Origin: Desulfobacterales bacterium
Lineage (GTDB): Bacteria; Desulfobacterota; Desulfobacteria; Desulfobacterales; JAHEIW01
Direction: 5' to 3'
Assembly (NCBI GenBank): GCA_030066985.1
Contig: JASJAN010000020.1
Span: 1-64,000 of the forward strand
Length of the DNA: 64,000 nt
A program made the position numbers and the translations under genes. A model generated the notes under the pieces. That model worked only from the letters and a program-made list of their open reading frames with translations, did no database searches and was not told the DNA's origin. This document shows, piece by piece, positions 35,484-44,173 of this stretch; positions within the stretch are counted from its first letter, which is position 1, and every line of letters starts with the position of its first letter.

Positions 35484-35633
35484 GAAGCGGTTTCAGAACC
35501 TCAAATAATGTTCGCTAGCAAGGCGCAAGGCGATTCAAAAGTGGAGTCCGCCTCCGGCGGATTAGTATTCGAGCATTTTGAATCGGCTTGTAACGCAGCT
35601 AACGGGCATTATAGGGGGTTATGAAGCCGCTTC
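35484..35633 (+). repeat. Nested-palindrome element, class 1 (copy B)
   Basis: Outer arms GAAGCGGTTTCA (35484-35495) and TGAAGCCGCTTC (35622-35633), CAAGGCG (35519-35525), inner arms CGATTCAAAA (35531-35540) and TTTTGAATCG (35576-35585). The inner tip is enlarged by a small hairpin TCCGCCTCCGGCGGAT before AGTATTCGAGCAT. TAACGCAG follows at 35591. It lies just upstream of the RraA-like gene and reaches its SD. Confidence 0.7.
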
Positions 35634-35644
35634 GGGAGGAAGTT

Positions 35645-36352
35645 ATGGATAACAAGAGCCTAAAAAAAGCCTTTGCAAAACTTTCCACCCCTCTAATTAC
35701 CGATGCTTGTATGCGGCTGGGTGTTTTTATGCGGGTGGCGCCTATCGGAATCCAACCGTTGGTGCCGGGCTGGCAAATGGCCGGTCGTGTTCTGCCGGTA
35801 AGGCACTCCGGAAGTGTGGATATTTTTCTGGAAGTTATGCGCAATGCGACCGCCGGAGATGTCCTGACGATCGACAATGCCGCCCGAAAGCATGAGGGCT
35901 GTATCGGGGATTTGACCGTCTTAGAGGCGCAAGCCGTGGACCTGGGGGGTATCGCGGTCTGGGGATTTCATCGCGATACGTCGCAGCTGATTCAAATCGG
36001 CTTTCCGGTCTTTAGTTACGGTTCTTTTCCGGTGGGACCGAAGCGGGCCTACCCACGGGGTTCGGATGCCCTTACGACCGCGCGATTCGGCGATTTTAAA
36101 GTAACGGCCGATGATGTGGTTTTTGGCGATGATGACGGCGTGGTTTTTGCGTTGCTTCAAGATGTTGAAGATATCATCACTGTTGCGCGTACCATAGCAG
36201 AAACTGAAGAAAAACAGGCTCAAAAAGTCCAAAACGGTAAAACCCTGTCCGAGCAATTTAAATTTGATGAATACCTGAAAAAGCGCGGCAAAGACCCAGC
36301 CTACAGTTTCCGGCAGCATCTGAAAAAAATCGGTGCTGCCATTGAGGTCTAA
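35645..36352 (+). CDS. RraA/HMG-aldolase-family protein
   Basis: 235-residue protein of the RraA-like family (once called dimethylmenaquinone methyltransferase), which includes 4-hydroxy-4-methyl-2-oxoglutarate aldolases and oxaloacetate decarboxylases. Typical features are [13 protein letters not shown] near the start, [20 protein letters not shown], a [14 protein letters not shown] turn and a C-terminal [10 protein letters not shown]. An aldolase active-site Arg/Asp pattern (GxxxD-x-R) is not clearly kept, as R is replaced in the DT segment. SD GGGAGGA fixes the start at 35645. Together with the SHMT-like and cyclase-like genes it may form a small catabolic set. Confidence 0.75.
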   Translation: MDNKSLKKAFAKLSTPLITDACMRLGVFMRVAPIGIQPLVPGWQMAGRVLPVRHSGSVDIFLEVMRNATAGDVLTIDNAARKHEGCIGDLTVLEAQAVDLGGIAVWGFHRDTSQLIQIGFPVFSYGSFPVGPKRAYPRGSDALTTARFGDFKVTADDVVFGDDDGVVFALLQDVEDIITVARTIAETEEKQAQKVQNGKTLSEQFKFDEYLKKRGKDPAYSFRQHLKKIGAAIEV

Positions 36353-36354
36353 GC

Positions 36355-36592
36355 TCACCGCAGAGACGCAGAGATCGCAGAGATAATTTTTTCTTGGCCT
36401 GATTTCCTGAGAGGGAAAATCAGGCCAAACAATCTGCCTGCGGCAAGAAAAAAGGGCTCTGATGGTTTACCAAGCTCTATAGTATAGCCTTATTGTTTTT
36501 GCCGCGAAGCGGCTGAGTGGTTTTCATTTGTCGGCGTCTCAGCGACAAATGAAAAAAATACTTTCTCTGCGCTCTCTGCGTCTCTGCGGTGA
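36355..36592. mobile_element. MITE-like element with perfect 19-bp terminal inverted repeats
   Basis: TCACCGCAGAGACGCAGAG (36355-36373) and its exact reverse complement (36574-36592) bound a 238-base non-coding unit. Inside are two further strong hairpins, TTGGCCTGATTT/AAATCAGGCCAA (36394-36428) and a 13-bp pair TTTTCATTTGTCG/CGACAAATGAAAA (36521-36555). No transposase is encoded. CGCAGAG-type repeats are common in deltaproteobacterial genomes. Confidence 0.65.
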
Positions 36593-36612
36593 ATATAAAA
36601 AGGACATTCTTA

Positions 36613-37269
36613 ATGACCCAATACATAGATTTAAGCCATACGATCGAAGATGGCATGGTGACATACACCGGGTTGCCCGGCCCGGTAATCAGTGACTACC
36701 TGGGACGTGAGGAATCCAGACCCCATTATGCTGAAGGCACCACGTTTCAGATTGGAAAGATCGAAATGGTGGCCAATACAGGCACCTACATCGACGCGCC
36801 CTTCCACCGTTATGCCGAGAGCATGGATTTAGCCGGGCTTAAAATAACCTCGATCGCCAATCTTGAGGGTATTGTGTTTCGAGTCGATCAAGGGCTGCGC
36901 TCAATTGGTAAAGATGTTTTTGCAAACGATAACCTCAAGGGCAAGGCCGTCCTTGTAAATACGGGTTGGGATCAGCACTGGCGAACCGATACATATTTTG
37001 AGAACCATCCTTTCCTCACCCGTGACGCGGCTGAACACCTGAAATCCACTGGTGCCGCACTTGTCGGCATCGACTCGCTCAACATCGACGACAACACAGA
37101 TGGGACCCGACCGGCGCATTCAATTTTGCTAGAGGCCGGCATACCGATAGTTGAGCACATGTGCCACTTGGATCGATTGCCGGATCAAGGATTTAAGTTT
37201 TTCGCGGTACCGGCCCCGATTAAAGGCATGGGGTCGTTTCCGGTACGAGCTTTTGCAATTGTGGAATAA
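36613..37269 (+). CDS. Cyclase/kynurenine-formamidase-family hydrolase
   Basis: 218-residue metal-dependent hydrolase of the cyclase family (PF04199). Hallmarks are an N-terminal YIDLSHTIEDGMVTYTGLPGP, the metal-motif region NTGTYIDAPFHRY, ALVNTGWDQHW and GIDSLNIDD. The usual HxGTHxDxPxH motif appears as NTGTYIDAPFH, so the first His and the His after GT are replaced; metal binding may be altered. Start ATG 36613 (MTQYIDL) follows the inverted-repeat element closely, so its SD is weak. Related enzymes cleave N-formylkynurenine, cyclic amides or other acyl bonds. It may work with the RraA-like gene. Confidence 0.75.
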   Translation: MTQYIDLSHTIEDGMVTYTGLPGPVISDYLGREESRPHYAEGTTFQIGKIEMVANTGTYIDAPFHRYAESMDLAGLKITSIANLEGIVFRVDQGLRSIGKDVFANDNLKGKAVLVNTGWDQHWRTDTYFENHPFLTRDAAEHLKSTGAALVGIDSLNIDDNTDGTRPAHSILLEAGIPIVEHMCHLDRLPDQGFKFFAVPAPIKGMGSFPVRAFAIVE

Positions 37270-37569
37270 TTTTAGACAGGATTTACAGGATTAATTGGAT
37301 TTTTTTGTTTCGGCACTTTCCGGATGAAAGTGCCGAAATTCAATCCGCTTCGCGGAAATAAATTATTTATCTTTAGAGTCCGTGTACACTGAGAGTAGCT
37401 TATTGTATCATTTCTCTTGATGCCAAAAGAAATTAACTTTCTGCCGATGGGCTGACAGTTTGTCTCCCGACAATGTCGTCGGGAGAAAAGATTTGTCTGT
37501 GTAAGTCTGTGTGGGTCTGTGGCGAAAAAACGCCTTTGCGTCTTTGCGTGAGGCCATCAGAATGTCGCT
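37270..37569. other. Gene-free spacer with hairpins
   Basis: A perfect 13-bp hairpin, TTTCGGCACTTTC (37308-37320) and GAAAGTGCCGAAA (37326-37338), lies after the cyclase gene. A second, CTCCCGACA around a TGTCG tip, is near 37462-37483. A degraded CTGTGGCG/TTTGCGTCTTTGCGTGAG repeat tail follows. No gene seen. Confidence 0.5.
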
Positions 37570-38193
37570 ATGAACGAAAAATCGACCGTATTTGAAGAAA
37601 CGTACTCAAACTATCTGGCCCGGATTGCCAAGCTGGATTTTGCCGAAATTTCCGGGCAGCTGGGGGCTGAAATGGCTGGTGAGGAGCTGGTTATTCCTTT
37701 TTTCGGAAAGCCTTACCGGATATCCAAACAGGGTCTCAGCGACGTCTCCAGCAACCGGCCTGATTTTTCGGCCTGTGTTGTACTGTTCAAATACCTGCTG
37801 CTGTGCCCGAACCATGATTCCATTGAAGATGACTGGGTGACGTTCAAGGATTTTAAGGACGCAGCACCTTTTGCCGGTGCATTCATCAATTATACCGAGA
37901 CACCGCTGGCCGACCATTTTGCAGGAGACCTTGCGCGGCTTGAAGCTGCTGCCCGGAAGCTTAATGGCCAGCCACCAGACGCAGAATTCCCTTATGATCT
38001 AAGCGTGCAGTTTCCGGCCCTGCCAAAAGTGCCGCTATTGATGCTTTTCAATGATGCCGATGAAGAGTTTGGCGCCCGCTGCGCGGTGCTGTTTGAAAGA
38101 CGCGCTGAAACTTACCTGGACATGGAATGCCTGGCCATGCTGGGGATGCAGCTGTTTGAACGGTTGAAAGATGCAGCAGACAGCAAAGTTTAA
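37570..38193 (+). CDS. DUF3786 protein
   Basis: 207-residue cytoplasmic protein matching DUF3786, a family found in strict anaerobes, often near corrinoid or Fe-S enzymes. Family traits are GEELVIPFFGKPYRI, the central VLFKYLLLC..., TFKDFKDAAPF, and MLFNDADEEFGARCAVLFE. Its function is unknown. It is a single gene whose upstream region is repeat-derived. Confidence 0.75.
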   Translation: MNEKSTVFEETYSNYLARIAKLDFAEISGQLGAEMAGEELVIPFFGKPYRISKQGLSDVSSNRPDFSACVVLFKYLLLCPNHDSIEDDWVTFKDFKDAAPFAGAFINYTETPLADHFAGDLARLEAAARKLNGQPPDAEFPYDLSVQFPALPKVPLLMLFNDADEEFGARCAVLFERRAETYLDMECLAMLGMQLFERLKDAADSKV

Positions 38194-38296
38194 CTATTTC
38201 GTGATAAGTAGCAGCACCTGCCAGGTCAAGCCGGAAAACGACCCTTCAGGACCCCGGTAGGACCATTCTGGCCGGAATACGACAGATTATGAGCGC

Positions 38297-39790
38297 CTAT
38301 TCCCAGTCCAGCAGCCGCTGTTGGCCTTCCAGTTTGCGGATTTCGGTCAGGTTCTGGCTGACCTCCAGACATCCCCGATAATACCCGTTGTTATCCCGCA
38401 CGGCAAAATAGCGGATATAAATGAATTTGCCGCCCAACTCAATCCAGAATTCGGCCGTGTCCCGTGCGCCGGATTTAAAGGCATCCAGGATCTGATTGAC
38501 CAGATGAACGCTTTTAGGCGGGTGGCAGTTGCGGACCTCGCGGCCGATGATGGCCGGGCTGCGTGGGAATATGCGCTCCGGCCCTTCCGAATAATAGGCC
38601 ACCCGGTCGTTTTCATCGACAAAAGTTAAGTCCACCGGCAGGTGGGTGAGCATCAAATTGATCTGCTCCAGGGTCATGTGTCCGGTATCCAGCCCCAGCG
38701 CTCCGGCGACATCCTCAACAACCGCTTCCGGCTCGGGTACAGGCGCTTCGGTTTCCTTGATGATATCTTCGGGCCAGCCCGTATCCGGCACTACCCAGGC
38801 AAAACCGATATCGGCTTCACCTTCTTTGACCTTGATCCATTCCTGATCGGAAAGCATATCCAAGCTGGCCGGATAAAGAATGTGCTCTTCTTTGTAGATC
38901 ATATCCCGGATGGCCTGGATGGCTTCTTTGAGCGGTGCGATGGTGCCCTCCGGTTCCGACTGGGCAAATGCCTCCCGGGCCTGCTTGAGGCTGGCGCGAA
39001 TATCGTCGTGGATCGACCACATCACCTGAGAGGGGCCTGTAAAATGATGCGCTTCGAGCATCGGGAAAAGCTGGTTTTCCTTGCGGGTGTAGTGGGTATC
39101 GATTTCCGATAGCCGTTCAATCTGGGCCCCCAGCGCCTGACTGTTTTCTGAGAAGGCTTCCGGTTTGGGCGGATGGCCGATGCGACCCAGGAGCATGCTG
39201 GTCTCAGACATGATCTTTTCCGATGCACGGTTTTCCTTCATAAAGGTGTGAATCGGATGCCCCATCGGAGGATCCGGTCGGTCCTTCTCCTCAAGGGCCT
39301 CTTTAAAGATTTCCACATGAACATCGCACAAGCGCTTGATTTCTTCAGCGGGCAGGCCCTCATCCATCAGGGCCTGTTCCATTTTGGCGATTTCAGTTGC
39401 TTCCACCCCTTTGATCAGCTGGTTGAATCTCTCTTTGACCGCTTCAAAGTCTTCACCATCATGCAAGGACTTGATAATTTCCTTGAGTGCCATCTGCTTT
39501 TCCACAGGGTCGCTGATACCGCTGTCGGTCCCGTCAGGTGCTGGTTCAGCGTCTTCGGTGGGTGTGCCCGCCTGCCGGTCGATTTCTTTGGTCAGCGCTG
39601 CTAAAAAATCGTCCAGGTCAAGCCCGCCAATACCGGCGACTTTGCCGAGGGTGGCGACTTTGCCGATGGTTTTGCGCATAATCGGATTTTTAAGGCCCTT
39701 GAATTTGGGTGACATTGTCACCAGAAACTCTTCCAGAAAAGGGTATTGTTTCAGCAAATCATCGATCTTGGTATTGGCGCTTATTCCCAT
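38297..39790 (-). CDS. DUF1858/DUF438-hemerythrin-PAS sensor-like protein
   Basis: 497-residue soluble protein. The N-terminus (~1-70) has a DUF1858-like helical module (TKIDDLLKQYPFLEEFL). Residues ~95-190 are DUF438-like. A hemerythrin HHE domain (~210-330) has His/Glu pairs in HPIHTFMKEN, ENQLFPMLEAHHF and EEHILYPA that would hold a di-iron centre. A C-terminal PAS-like domain (~400-495) ends with an EVSQNLTEI motif. This layout (DUF438-HHE-PAS) is common in anaerobes, with suggested NO or O2 sensing or repair. Start ATG 39788-39790 has SD AAAGGAGAG; the longer frame adds only MVNVKGELV. Confidence 0.8.
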   Translation of the reverse strand: MGISANTKIDDLLKQYPFLEEFLVTMSPKFKGLKNPIMRKTIGKVATLGKVAGIGGLDLDDFLAALTKEIDRQAGTPTEDAEPAPDGTDSGISDPVEKQMALKEIIKSLHDGEDFEAVKERFNQLIKGVEATEIAKMEQALMDEGLPAEEIKRLCDVHVEIFKEALEEKDRPDPPMGHPIHTFMKENRASEKIMSETSMLLGRIGHPPKPEAFSENSQALGAQIERLSEIDTHYTRKENQLFPMLEAHHFTGPSQVMWSIHDDIRASLKQAREAFAQSEPEGTIAPLKEAIQAIRDMIYKEEHILYPASLDMLSDQEWIKVKEGEADIGFAWVVPDTGWPEDIIKETEAPVPEPEAVVEDVAGALGLDTGHMTLEQINLMLTHLPVDLTFVDENDRVAYYSEGPERIFPRSPAIIGREVRNCHPPKSVHLVNQILDAFKSGARDTAEFWIELGGKFIYIRYFAVRDNNGYYRGCLEVSQNLTEIRKLEGQQRLLDWE

Positions 39791-39904
39791 GACAAGCTCT
39801 CCTTTTACATTTACCATCCATTTTAAAATAAAAATGTTGGATATTTCCCTTGATCCTAATGTGTATTATATTCATTTAAATGAAAACACAAGCAGGAGGT
39901 CAAG

Positions 39905-40237
39905 ATGGCGATCGATGTTATGATTAAAAGAAAGGTGAAACCCGGCCGTCAGGCCAAGGAGCTTGTGCCGCTTATCCTGCATCTAAGAGCCCTTGCAACA
40001 TATCAACCCGGGTACATCTCCGGTACAACATTAAGCAATTTAGAACACCCAGATGAATGCCTGGTGGTTAGCCGATGGGAGTCGATTGACGATTGGAACC
40101 GCTGGCGGCAAAGCTCGCAAAGAACCGAAATTGAGCAAAAAATTGAGGCGCTGACAGGTGAGAAAACTGAATACAATCTGTATGCCCCCATGGTCGCCCA
40201 CACAGATCTGGAGCAGACATTCACAAAAAAACGCTGA
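39905..40237 (+). CDS. ABM-domain (antibiotic biosynthesis monooxygenase-like) protein
   Basis: 110-residue protein with the dimeric alpha/beta-barrel ABM fold: PGRQAKELVPLILHLRALATYQPGYISG and RWESIDDWNRWRQSSQR. Such proteins are small monooxygenases or heme- or ligand-binding proteins. Here there is no nearby partner. SD AGGAGG clear. Its function is not assignable. Confidence 0.82.
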   Translation: MAIDVMIKRKVKPGRQAKELVPLILHLRALATYQPGYISGTTLSNLEHPDECLVVSRWESIDDWNRWRQSSQRTEIEQKIEALTGEKTEYNLYAPMVAHTDLEQTFTKKR

Positions 40238-40298
40238 CAGCTAAATATAACCCTGATTTTTTGCTGCTCAACAGGTTATCAATCAATTAAATAAGCAG

Positions 40299-40328
40299 TT
40301 GACAAGATTTTATCTCTTTCTGTAGTAT
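40299..40328 (+). promoter_or_regulatory. Candidate promoter for the duplicated-domain gene
   Basis: TTGACA (40299-40304) then TAGTAT (40323-40328) with an 18-base spacer, about 180 bases before the start at 40507. Confidence 0.45.
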
Positions 40329-40506
40329 GTCACCGTGGGCTAATCATGACCTGGAATACAATATGTCCGCTAACTTGCGCTGTGTTTTAATTCTTGCTCC
40401 TTGCCGAATCCTCTCAGTGCTTGAAGACGTTTTTCTACGCTATAACCTCATTGCCACCCAAAATTATTGGCTAACTCGCAAACTTTGAAGAGGGGGGGAC
40501 CAAATT

Positions 40507-41172
40507 ATGCCAGTCAAATTTAATCAATATTGGTCAGTCGACTTTGATAAAACCGAGGATTATGAAAAATATATCATTCGAAAATTCATCCCCGGAATGA
40601 ATAAACTCGGGCTTCATATCGTTGCCGGTTGGACAGTTTTGGTTGGTGGCAAAAGTGAACTCTTTCTTGAAGGAATCAGCACCGATTTGGATAAACTTGA
40701 AAACGCGCTGCGAGATAAAAAATACAGGGAGTTAAATGCCGACCTGCAAAATTACGTTCGCAATTACAGAACAAAAGTTCTGGTAGGGACCGGAAAAAAA
40801 GATGATTATTCCAAGGATGTTAAGGCCAATACGGTTAAATTTAACCAGGCCTGGAATATTATCAGTAAAACCAAAGATCAATACGAAGACTATGTCATCC
40901 AGACCTATTATCCATGCCTGGAAGAGCTGGGGATTAAAGTGGCCGGCGAATGGGAAGTCTTTATTGGAGAAGGGCCGCACATCTTATGCGAGGGTCGGGC
41001 TCAGGATACCGATACAGCCACTTTGATCAGCAATCTCAGGAGTGAGAAGTTTCAGAAAGCCAAACACGGTTTGAGGCAATTTATTGAAAATTACGAAAGC
41101 CGTATTTTCATCTTTCACATTCAAAAGATCATCGGTTACAAATCCGCCAGCTATGAGATGATTTCCTTTTAA
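40507..41172 (+). CDS. Two-repeat dimeric-barrel-like protein of unknown function
   Basis: 221 residues made of two related ~100-residue halves. Each begins VKFNQ(Y/A)W and contains a Y-E-(K/D)-Y-(I/V) helix start, (K/E)LG(L/I)...V(A)G.W.V..G, and a strand ending NY(R/E). The pattern resembles a tandem ABM/Dabb-type alpha/beta barrel. The shared fold with the ABM gene just upstream suggests a common origin. No catalytic residues are clear. A strong purine-rich SD (GAGGGGGGG) precedes ATG. A strong terminator follows. Confidence 0.65.
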   Translation: MPVKFNQYWSVDFDKTEDYEKYIIRKFIPGMNKLGLHIVAGWTVLVGGKSELFLEGISTDLDKLENALRDKKYRELNADLQNYVRNYRTKVLVGTGKKDDYSKDVKANTVKFNQAWNIISKTKDQYEDYVIQTYYPCLEELGIKVAGEWEVFIGEGPHILCEGRAQDTDTATLISNLRSEKFQKAKHGLRQFIENYESRIFIFHIQKIIGYKSASYEMISF

Positions 41173-41202
41173 ATAGCTGTTTAGAAATTTATTGTCATAA
41201 AC

Positions 41203-41250
41203 AAAAAAGCCCCTGATTAAAAACGATCTTTTGAAATCAGGGGCTTTTTT
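41203..41250. terminator. Bidirectional rho-independent terminator
   Basis: AAAAAAGCCCCTGATT (41203-41218) and its exact reverse complement (41235-41250) form a 16-bp stem with T-runs on both strands. It separates two converging units, the duplicated-domain gene and the nap operon. Confidence 0.9.
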
Positions 41251-41284
41251 ATTTCACCGATTGGAAACGGCTGTACCGTCTATA

Positions 41285-42535
41285 CTATTGCCCCTTTTCG
41301 TAGCGCTGTTCAATGATAAGCGCCGGTTTGAGCAGCAGCGAGACCACAAAAATTCCCAGGGCCAGAATCCCGAGCGTAATGCTGACCTCCACCCAGCTGG
41401 GTGCGTAATTGACGACTTCCCCCAGTGGTGACGGCACCAGGCCGGGTACGATCAAACCGATGCCCTTTTCGATCCAGATGCCTAAAAACAACAACGCACA
41501 GGCCGGCACCAGTACTTTAGGGTTATTTTTTCCCGGGTTAAAGGCCATTGTCAGGGTGCCGATGACATTCATGACAATGGCTGTCCAGATCCAAGGGACC
41601 AGAGCTGAATGGCCCTGGAGGCCAAAATACAGATAAATGGCCGGCTGGCTGTGATGGGTGGGCAGGTAAAATTCTTTAAAGACCTCGGAAAAGAGCATGA
41701 TCAGGTTAATAATAGCCGCTACCACGCTGATGCGCCTGATTTTGTTAAAGACCTGATCTTCGACCCGGAATGATGTCGTGGATTGAATGATCACCAGCAC
41801 GATGATGATCAAGGCCGGTCCGGCTGCAAAGGCGGACGCCAGAAAGCGGGGGCCCATTAACGGATTGTTCCAGAACGGCCGGGCCGGCAGCCCCTGGTAC
41901 AAAAAGGCGGTTACCAGGTGGATGCCAAAGGCCCAGAAGATAGAGAGAAAAATCAGCGGCAGATATAATTTTTTTATGGGCTCGCGGTGGTAATAATGGC
42001 AAAACAGGATATAGGCCGGTACCAGCAGGTTCAACACCAGGTAGCCGTTTAACACCAGCACGTCCCAGGTCAGCAAAGAGGTCGGCCAGTTAAACAACCC
42101 GATGATGGGTATCATGTGCCAAGCATTCCAGGGGGCGCCCAGATCCACAAAAACAAACATCAAACACATCACCAGAGCGCCGATGGCAACAACCTCTCCA
42201 ACAATGACCACCTTGTGCAGATCTTTGTCTTTGAAGATGTAAGACGGCAATATGATCATTACGGCGGCGGCAGCCACGCCCACCAGAAAGGTAAAATTGG
42301 CGATGTAAAAGCCCCAGCTGACAATATCCGACATATTGGTAACAGCCAATCCGACATTGATTTGAACAAAATATGCATAGACACCCAGCACCATCAAAGC
42401 CATCAGAATACACAGATAGATCTGATAGATCAGACCGCCGGATAGGCTCCAGGTGATCACATCTTTAAAAAATGCGATGACCTCATTGATAATGGATAAT
42501 TTATGCGTCACTAACTTTTCTTGGGTCGTTTCCAT
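41285..42535 (-). CDS. NrfD-family membrane quinol dehydrogenase subunit of the nap operon
   Basis: 416-residue protein with ten predicted TM helices of the NrfD/PsrC (HybB-like) kind, which exchanges electrons with the quinone pool. It is the last gene of the nap operon and 15 bases after the Fe-S gene. Together with the Fe-S subunit it probably replaces NapC or NapGH as electron donor to the periplasmic cytochromes. The family has no cofactor of its own. Closest mechanistic relatives are the polysulfide and nitrite reductase modules. Confidence 0.85.
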   Translation of the reverse strand: METTQEKLVTHKLSIINEVIAFFKDVITWSLSGGLIYQIYLCILMALMVLGVYAYFVQINVGLAVTNMSDIVSWGFYIANFTFLVGVAAAAVMIILPSYIFKDKDLHKVVIVGEVVAIGALVMCLMFVFVDLGAPWNAWHMIPIIGLFNWPTSLLTWDVLVLNGYLVLNLLVPAYILFCHYYHREPIKKLYLPLIFLSIFWAFGIHLVTAFLYQGLPARPFWNNPLMGPRFLASAFAAGPALIIIVLVIIQSTTSFRVEDQVFNKIRRISVVAAIINLIMLFSEVFKEFYLPTHHSQPAIYLYFGLQGHSALVPWIWTAIVMNVIGTLTMAFNPGKNNPKVLVPACALLFLGIWIEKGIGLIVPGLVPSPLGEVVNYAPSWVEVSITLGILALGIFVVSLLLKPALIIEQRYEKGQ

Positions 42536-42550
42536 AGGGCCTCTGCTGGT

Positions 42551-43522
42551 TTAATCGACAAAATACCAGAATTTGGGGTCCGTTCCCAGATCCTCTTTCC
42601 ATCGGAAAACCTTCTTGTTTTTAAGGACAAATCTGATTTCACTGTCTGGATCTAACAGATTTCCAAACACCCGGGCACCGGTCGGGCAAGCTTCAACACA
42701 GGCGGGTAGCCGTCCGGATCGGCTTCTTTGCACGCAAAAGGTGCATTTTTCCATCTGCCCCCGGCCGCGCACACGGTTGCCCAGATAGTGTTGCTTTTTG
42801 GTCATTTCCTCCTTGGGCACAACCGGATCGTTCCAGTTGAACCGCCGCCCGTAATAAGGGCAGGCGGCAATGCAGTAGCGGCAACCGATACACCAGTCAT
42901 AATCGACAACCACAATGCCATCTGGTTCCTGCCAGGTGGCCTTGGTGGGGCAGGCTTTAACACAAGGGGCGTTTTGACAGTGGTAGCATTGCACCCCCAT
43001 GTAGAAATGATCTTCGACCGGCACCTGGTGATAGAATTGGCCATTACCTGCCTCCGGGCTCATCTGACCGTGCTCCATCTCAAAAATGCGGATATATTGC
43101 ATGTTGGATTTACGGTCGAGGTTGTTCTCCTTCACACAGGCCGCCACACATTCCATATACCCTTCACAGCGGGTGACGTTAAAGGCATAACCGAACAGAA
43201 CGCCGTCAATCGGCGCTGTGGAGCTCATCTGGATGTTGACCCCTCTTTGGATCTTGGCCAGGCGTTCAAGACGCCGGACCGTCTCATCTTTTTCCTCCTG
43301 GGTCATGAGCTGGTAGTGCTTCTTAAAATATTCCTTCCAGCGCAATGACAGCTCTTCTTTGGAGCCCAGCATGCTGCTGCCGCCGCATCCGGCCAGCATG
43401 GCCGCACCACCGAAAGCAGCAGCTTTGGCGGCGCCTTTCAGAAAATCTCTTCGGCTGCGCGGTTTGGCCTGTTGACAGTTTTGTTTGTCCGTCTTCTGGC
43501 AGATAGTATTTGGGGGACTCAT
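42551..43522 (-). CDS. Tat-exported Fe-S subunit with lipobox
   Basis: 323-residue periplasmic ferredoxin-like subunit. A Tat signal (RSRRDFLKGAAKAAAFGG) is followed by a lipobox-like LAGC, suggesting a Tat-exported lipoprotein. Three normal ferredoxin Cys sets are visible (CYHCQNAPCVKACP, CIGCRYCIAACP, CTFCVQRS..CVEACP), plus an unusual first set (CEGYMECVAACVKE) lacking the usual CxxC. So three or four [4Fe-4S] centres are expected. It would pass electrons from NrfD towards NapA via the cytochromes. SD AGGGAAACAGC supports the start. Confidence 0.85.
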   Translation of the reverse strand: MSPPNTICQKTDKQNCQQAKPRSRRDFLKGAAKAAAFGGAAMLAGCGGSSMLGSKEELSLRWKEYFKKHYQLMTQEEKDETVRRLERLAKIQRGVNIQMSSTAPIDGVLFGYAFNVTRCEGYMECVAACVKENNLDRKSNMQYIRIFEMEHGQMSPEAGNGQFYHQVPVEDHFYMGVQCYHCQNAPCVKACPTKATWQEPDGIVVVDYDWCIGCRYCIAACPYYGRRFNWNDPVVPKEEMTKKQHYLGNRVRGRGQMEKCTFCVQRSRSGRLPACVEACPTGARVFGNLLDPDSEIRFVLKNKKVFRWKEDLGTDPKFWYFVD

Positions 43523-43531
43523 GCTGTTTCC

Positions 43532-44158
43532 CTATTTGCTTTTGCTCAACGGCGGTGAATAGATAACCGGCCAGCGCTTTTTAAAGCGCGGTGAATGGGG
43601 GTCATGACAACCGGTGCAGTTTTTGACCACCCGTTGGCCGGCCCAGTAGGAGATGCGCTTGCCATGGGCGCCACCCACCCAGTCTTTTTTCTGTCGGAAG
43701 TGGCACTGGCCGCACATCTGGTAGCTGTGATCCATATCGATTTTTGTGCCCTGTTCGGTCACCAGAAAATCGCGTTCATCTTTTTTATGACAGGTATAAC
43801 AGGCCAGGGGGCGCGATTCGCTGCCGTGCTTGAGAATAATTTCACCATGGGCGATTTCAGCGGCCCGTGTCACCTTGACCGGTTTGTTATTGTGGCATTG
43901 GCTGCATTTGAAACGCTGCATCTTGTCCTTGCGGGTTTCGACCCAAAAACGCCCGCCCTGGTACCGTTCGGTCACCAGAACAGAAGGTATCGGAAGTGAC
44001 AGCGCCGCATCGACCTGCTTTTCATCAAAAGGCGCAGTTGCATTTTTGTAGGTCTCAACGACGCCCCCGCCAGCAGTGAAGGCAGCGCCCGCAGGGATCA
44101 TGATTAGCAGCGCCACCCATATCCAACAGAGCCAATGATTTAAGGTTGGTGTTTTCAT
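43532..44158 (-). CDS. Tetrahaem cytochrome c of the nap operon
   Basis: 208-residue exported cytochrome with an N-terminal signal or anchor (~9-29) and four CxxCH haem motifs (CSQCH, CYTCH, CGQCH, CTGCH). Extra His residues provide axial ligands. It lies between the NapB-like cytochrome and the Fe-S subunit, so it may link quinol oxidation to NapAB. I do not place it in NapC, NapM or c3 families with confidence. Confidence 0.8.
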   Translation of the reverse strand: MKTPTLNHWLCWIWVALLIMIPAGAAFTAGGGVVETYKNATAPFDEKQVDAALSLPIPSVLVTERYQGGRFWVETRKDKMQRFKCSQCHNNKPVKVTRAAEIAHGEIILKHGSESRPLACYTCHKKDERDFLVTEQGTKIDMDHSYQMCGQCHFRQKKDWVGGAHGKRISYWAGQRVVKNCTGCHDPHSPRFKKRWPVIYSPPLSKSK

Positions 44159-44173
44159 ATCAAACCCGATCGG

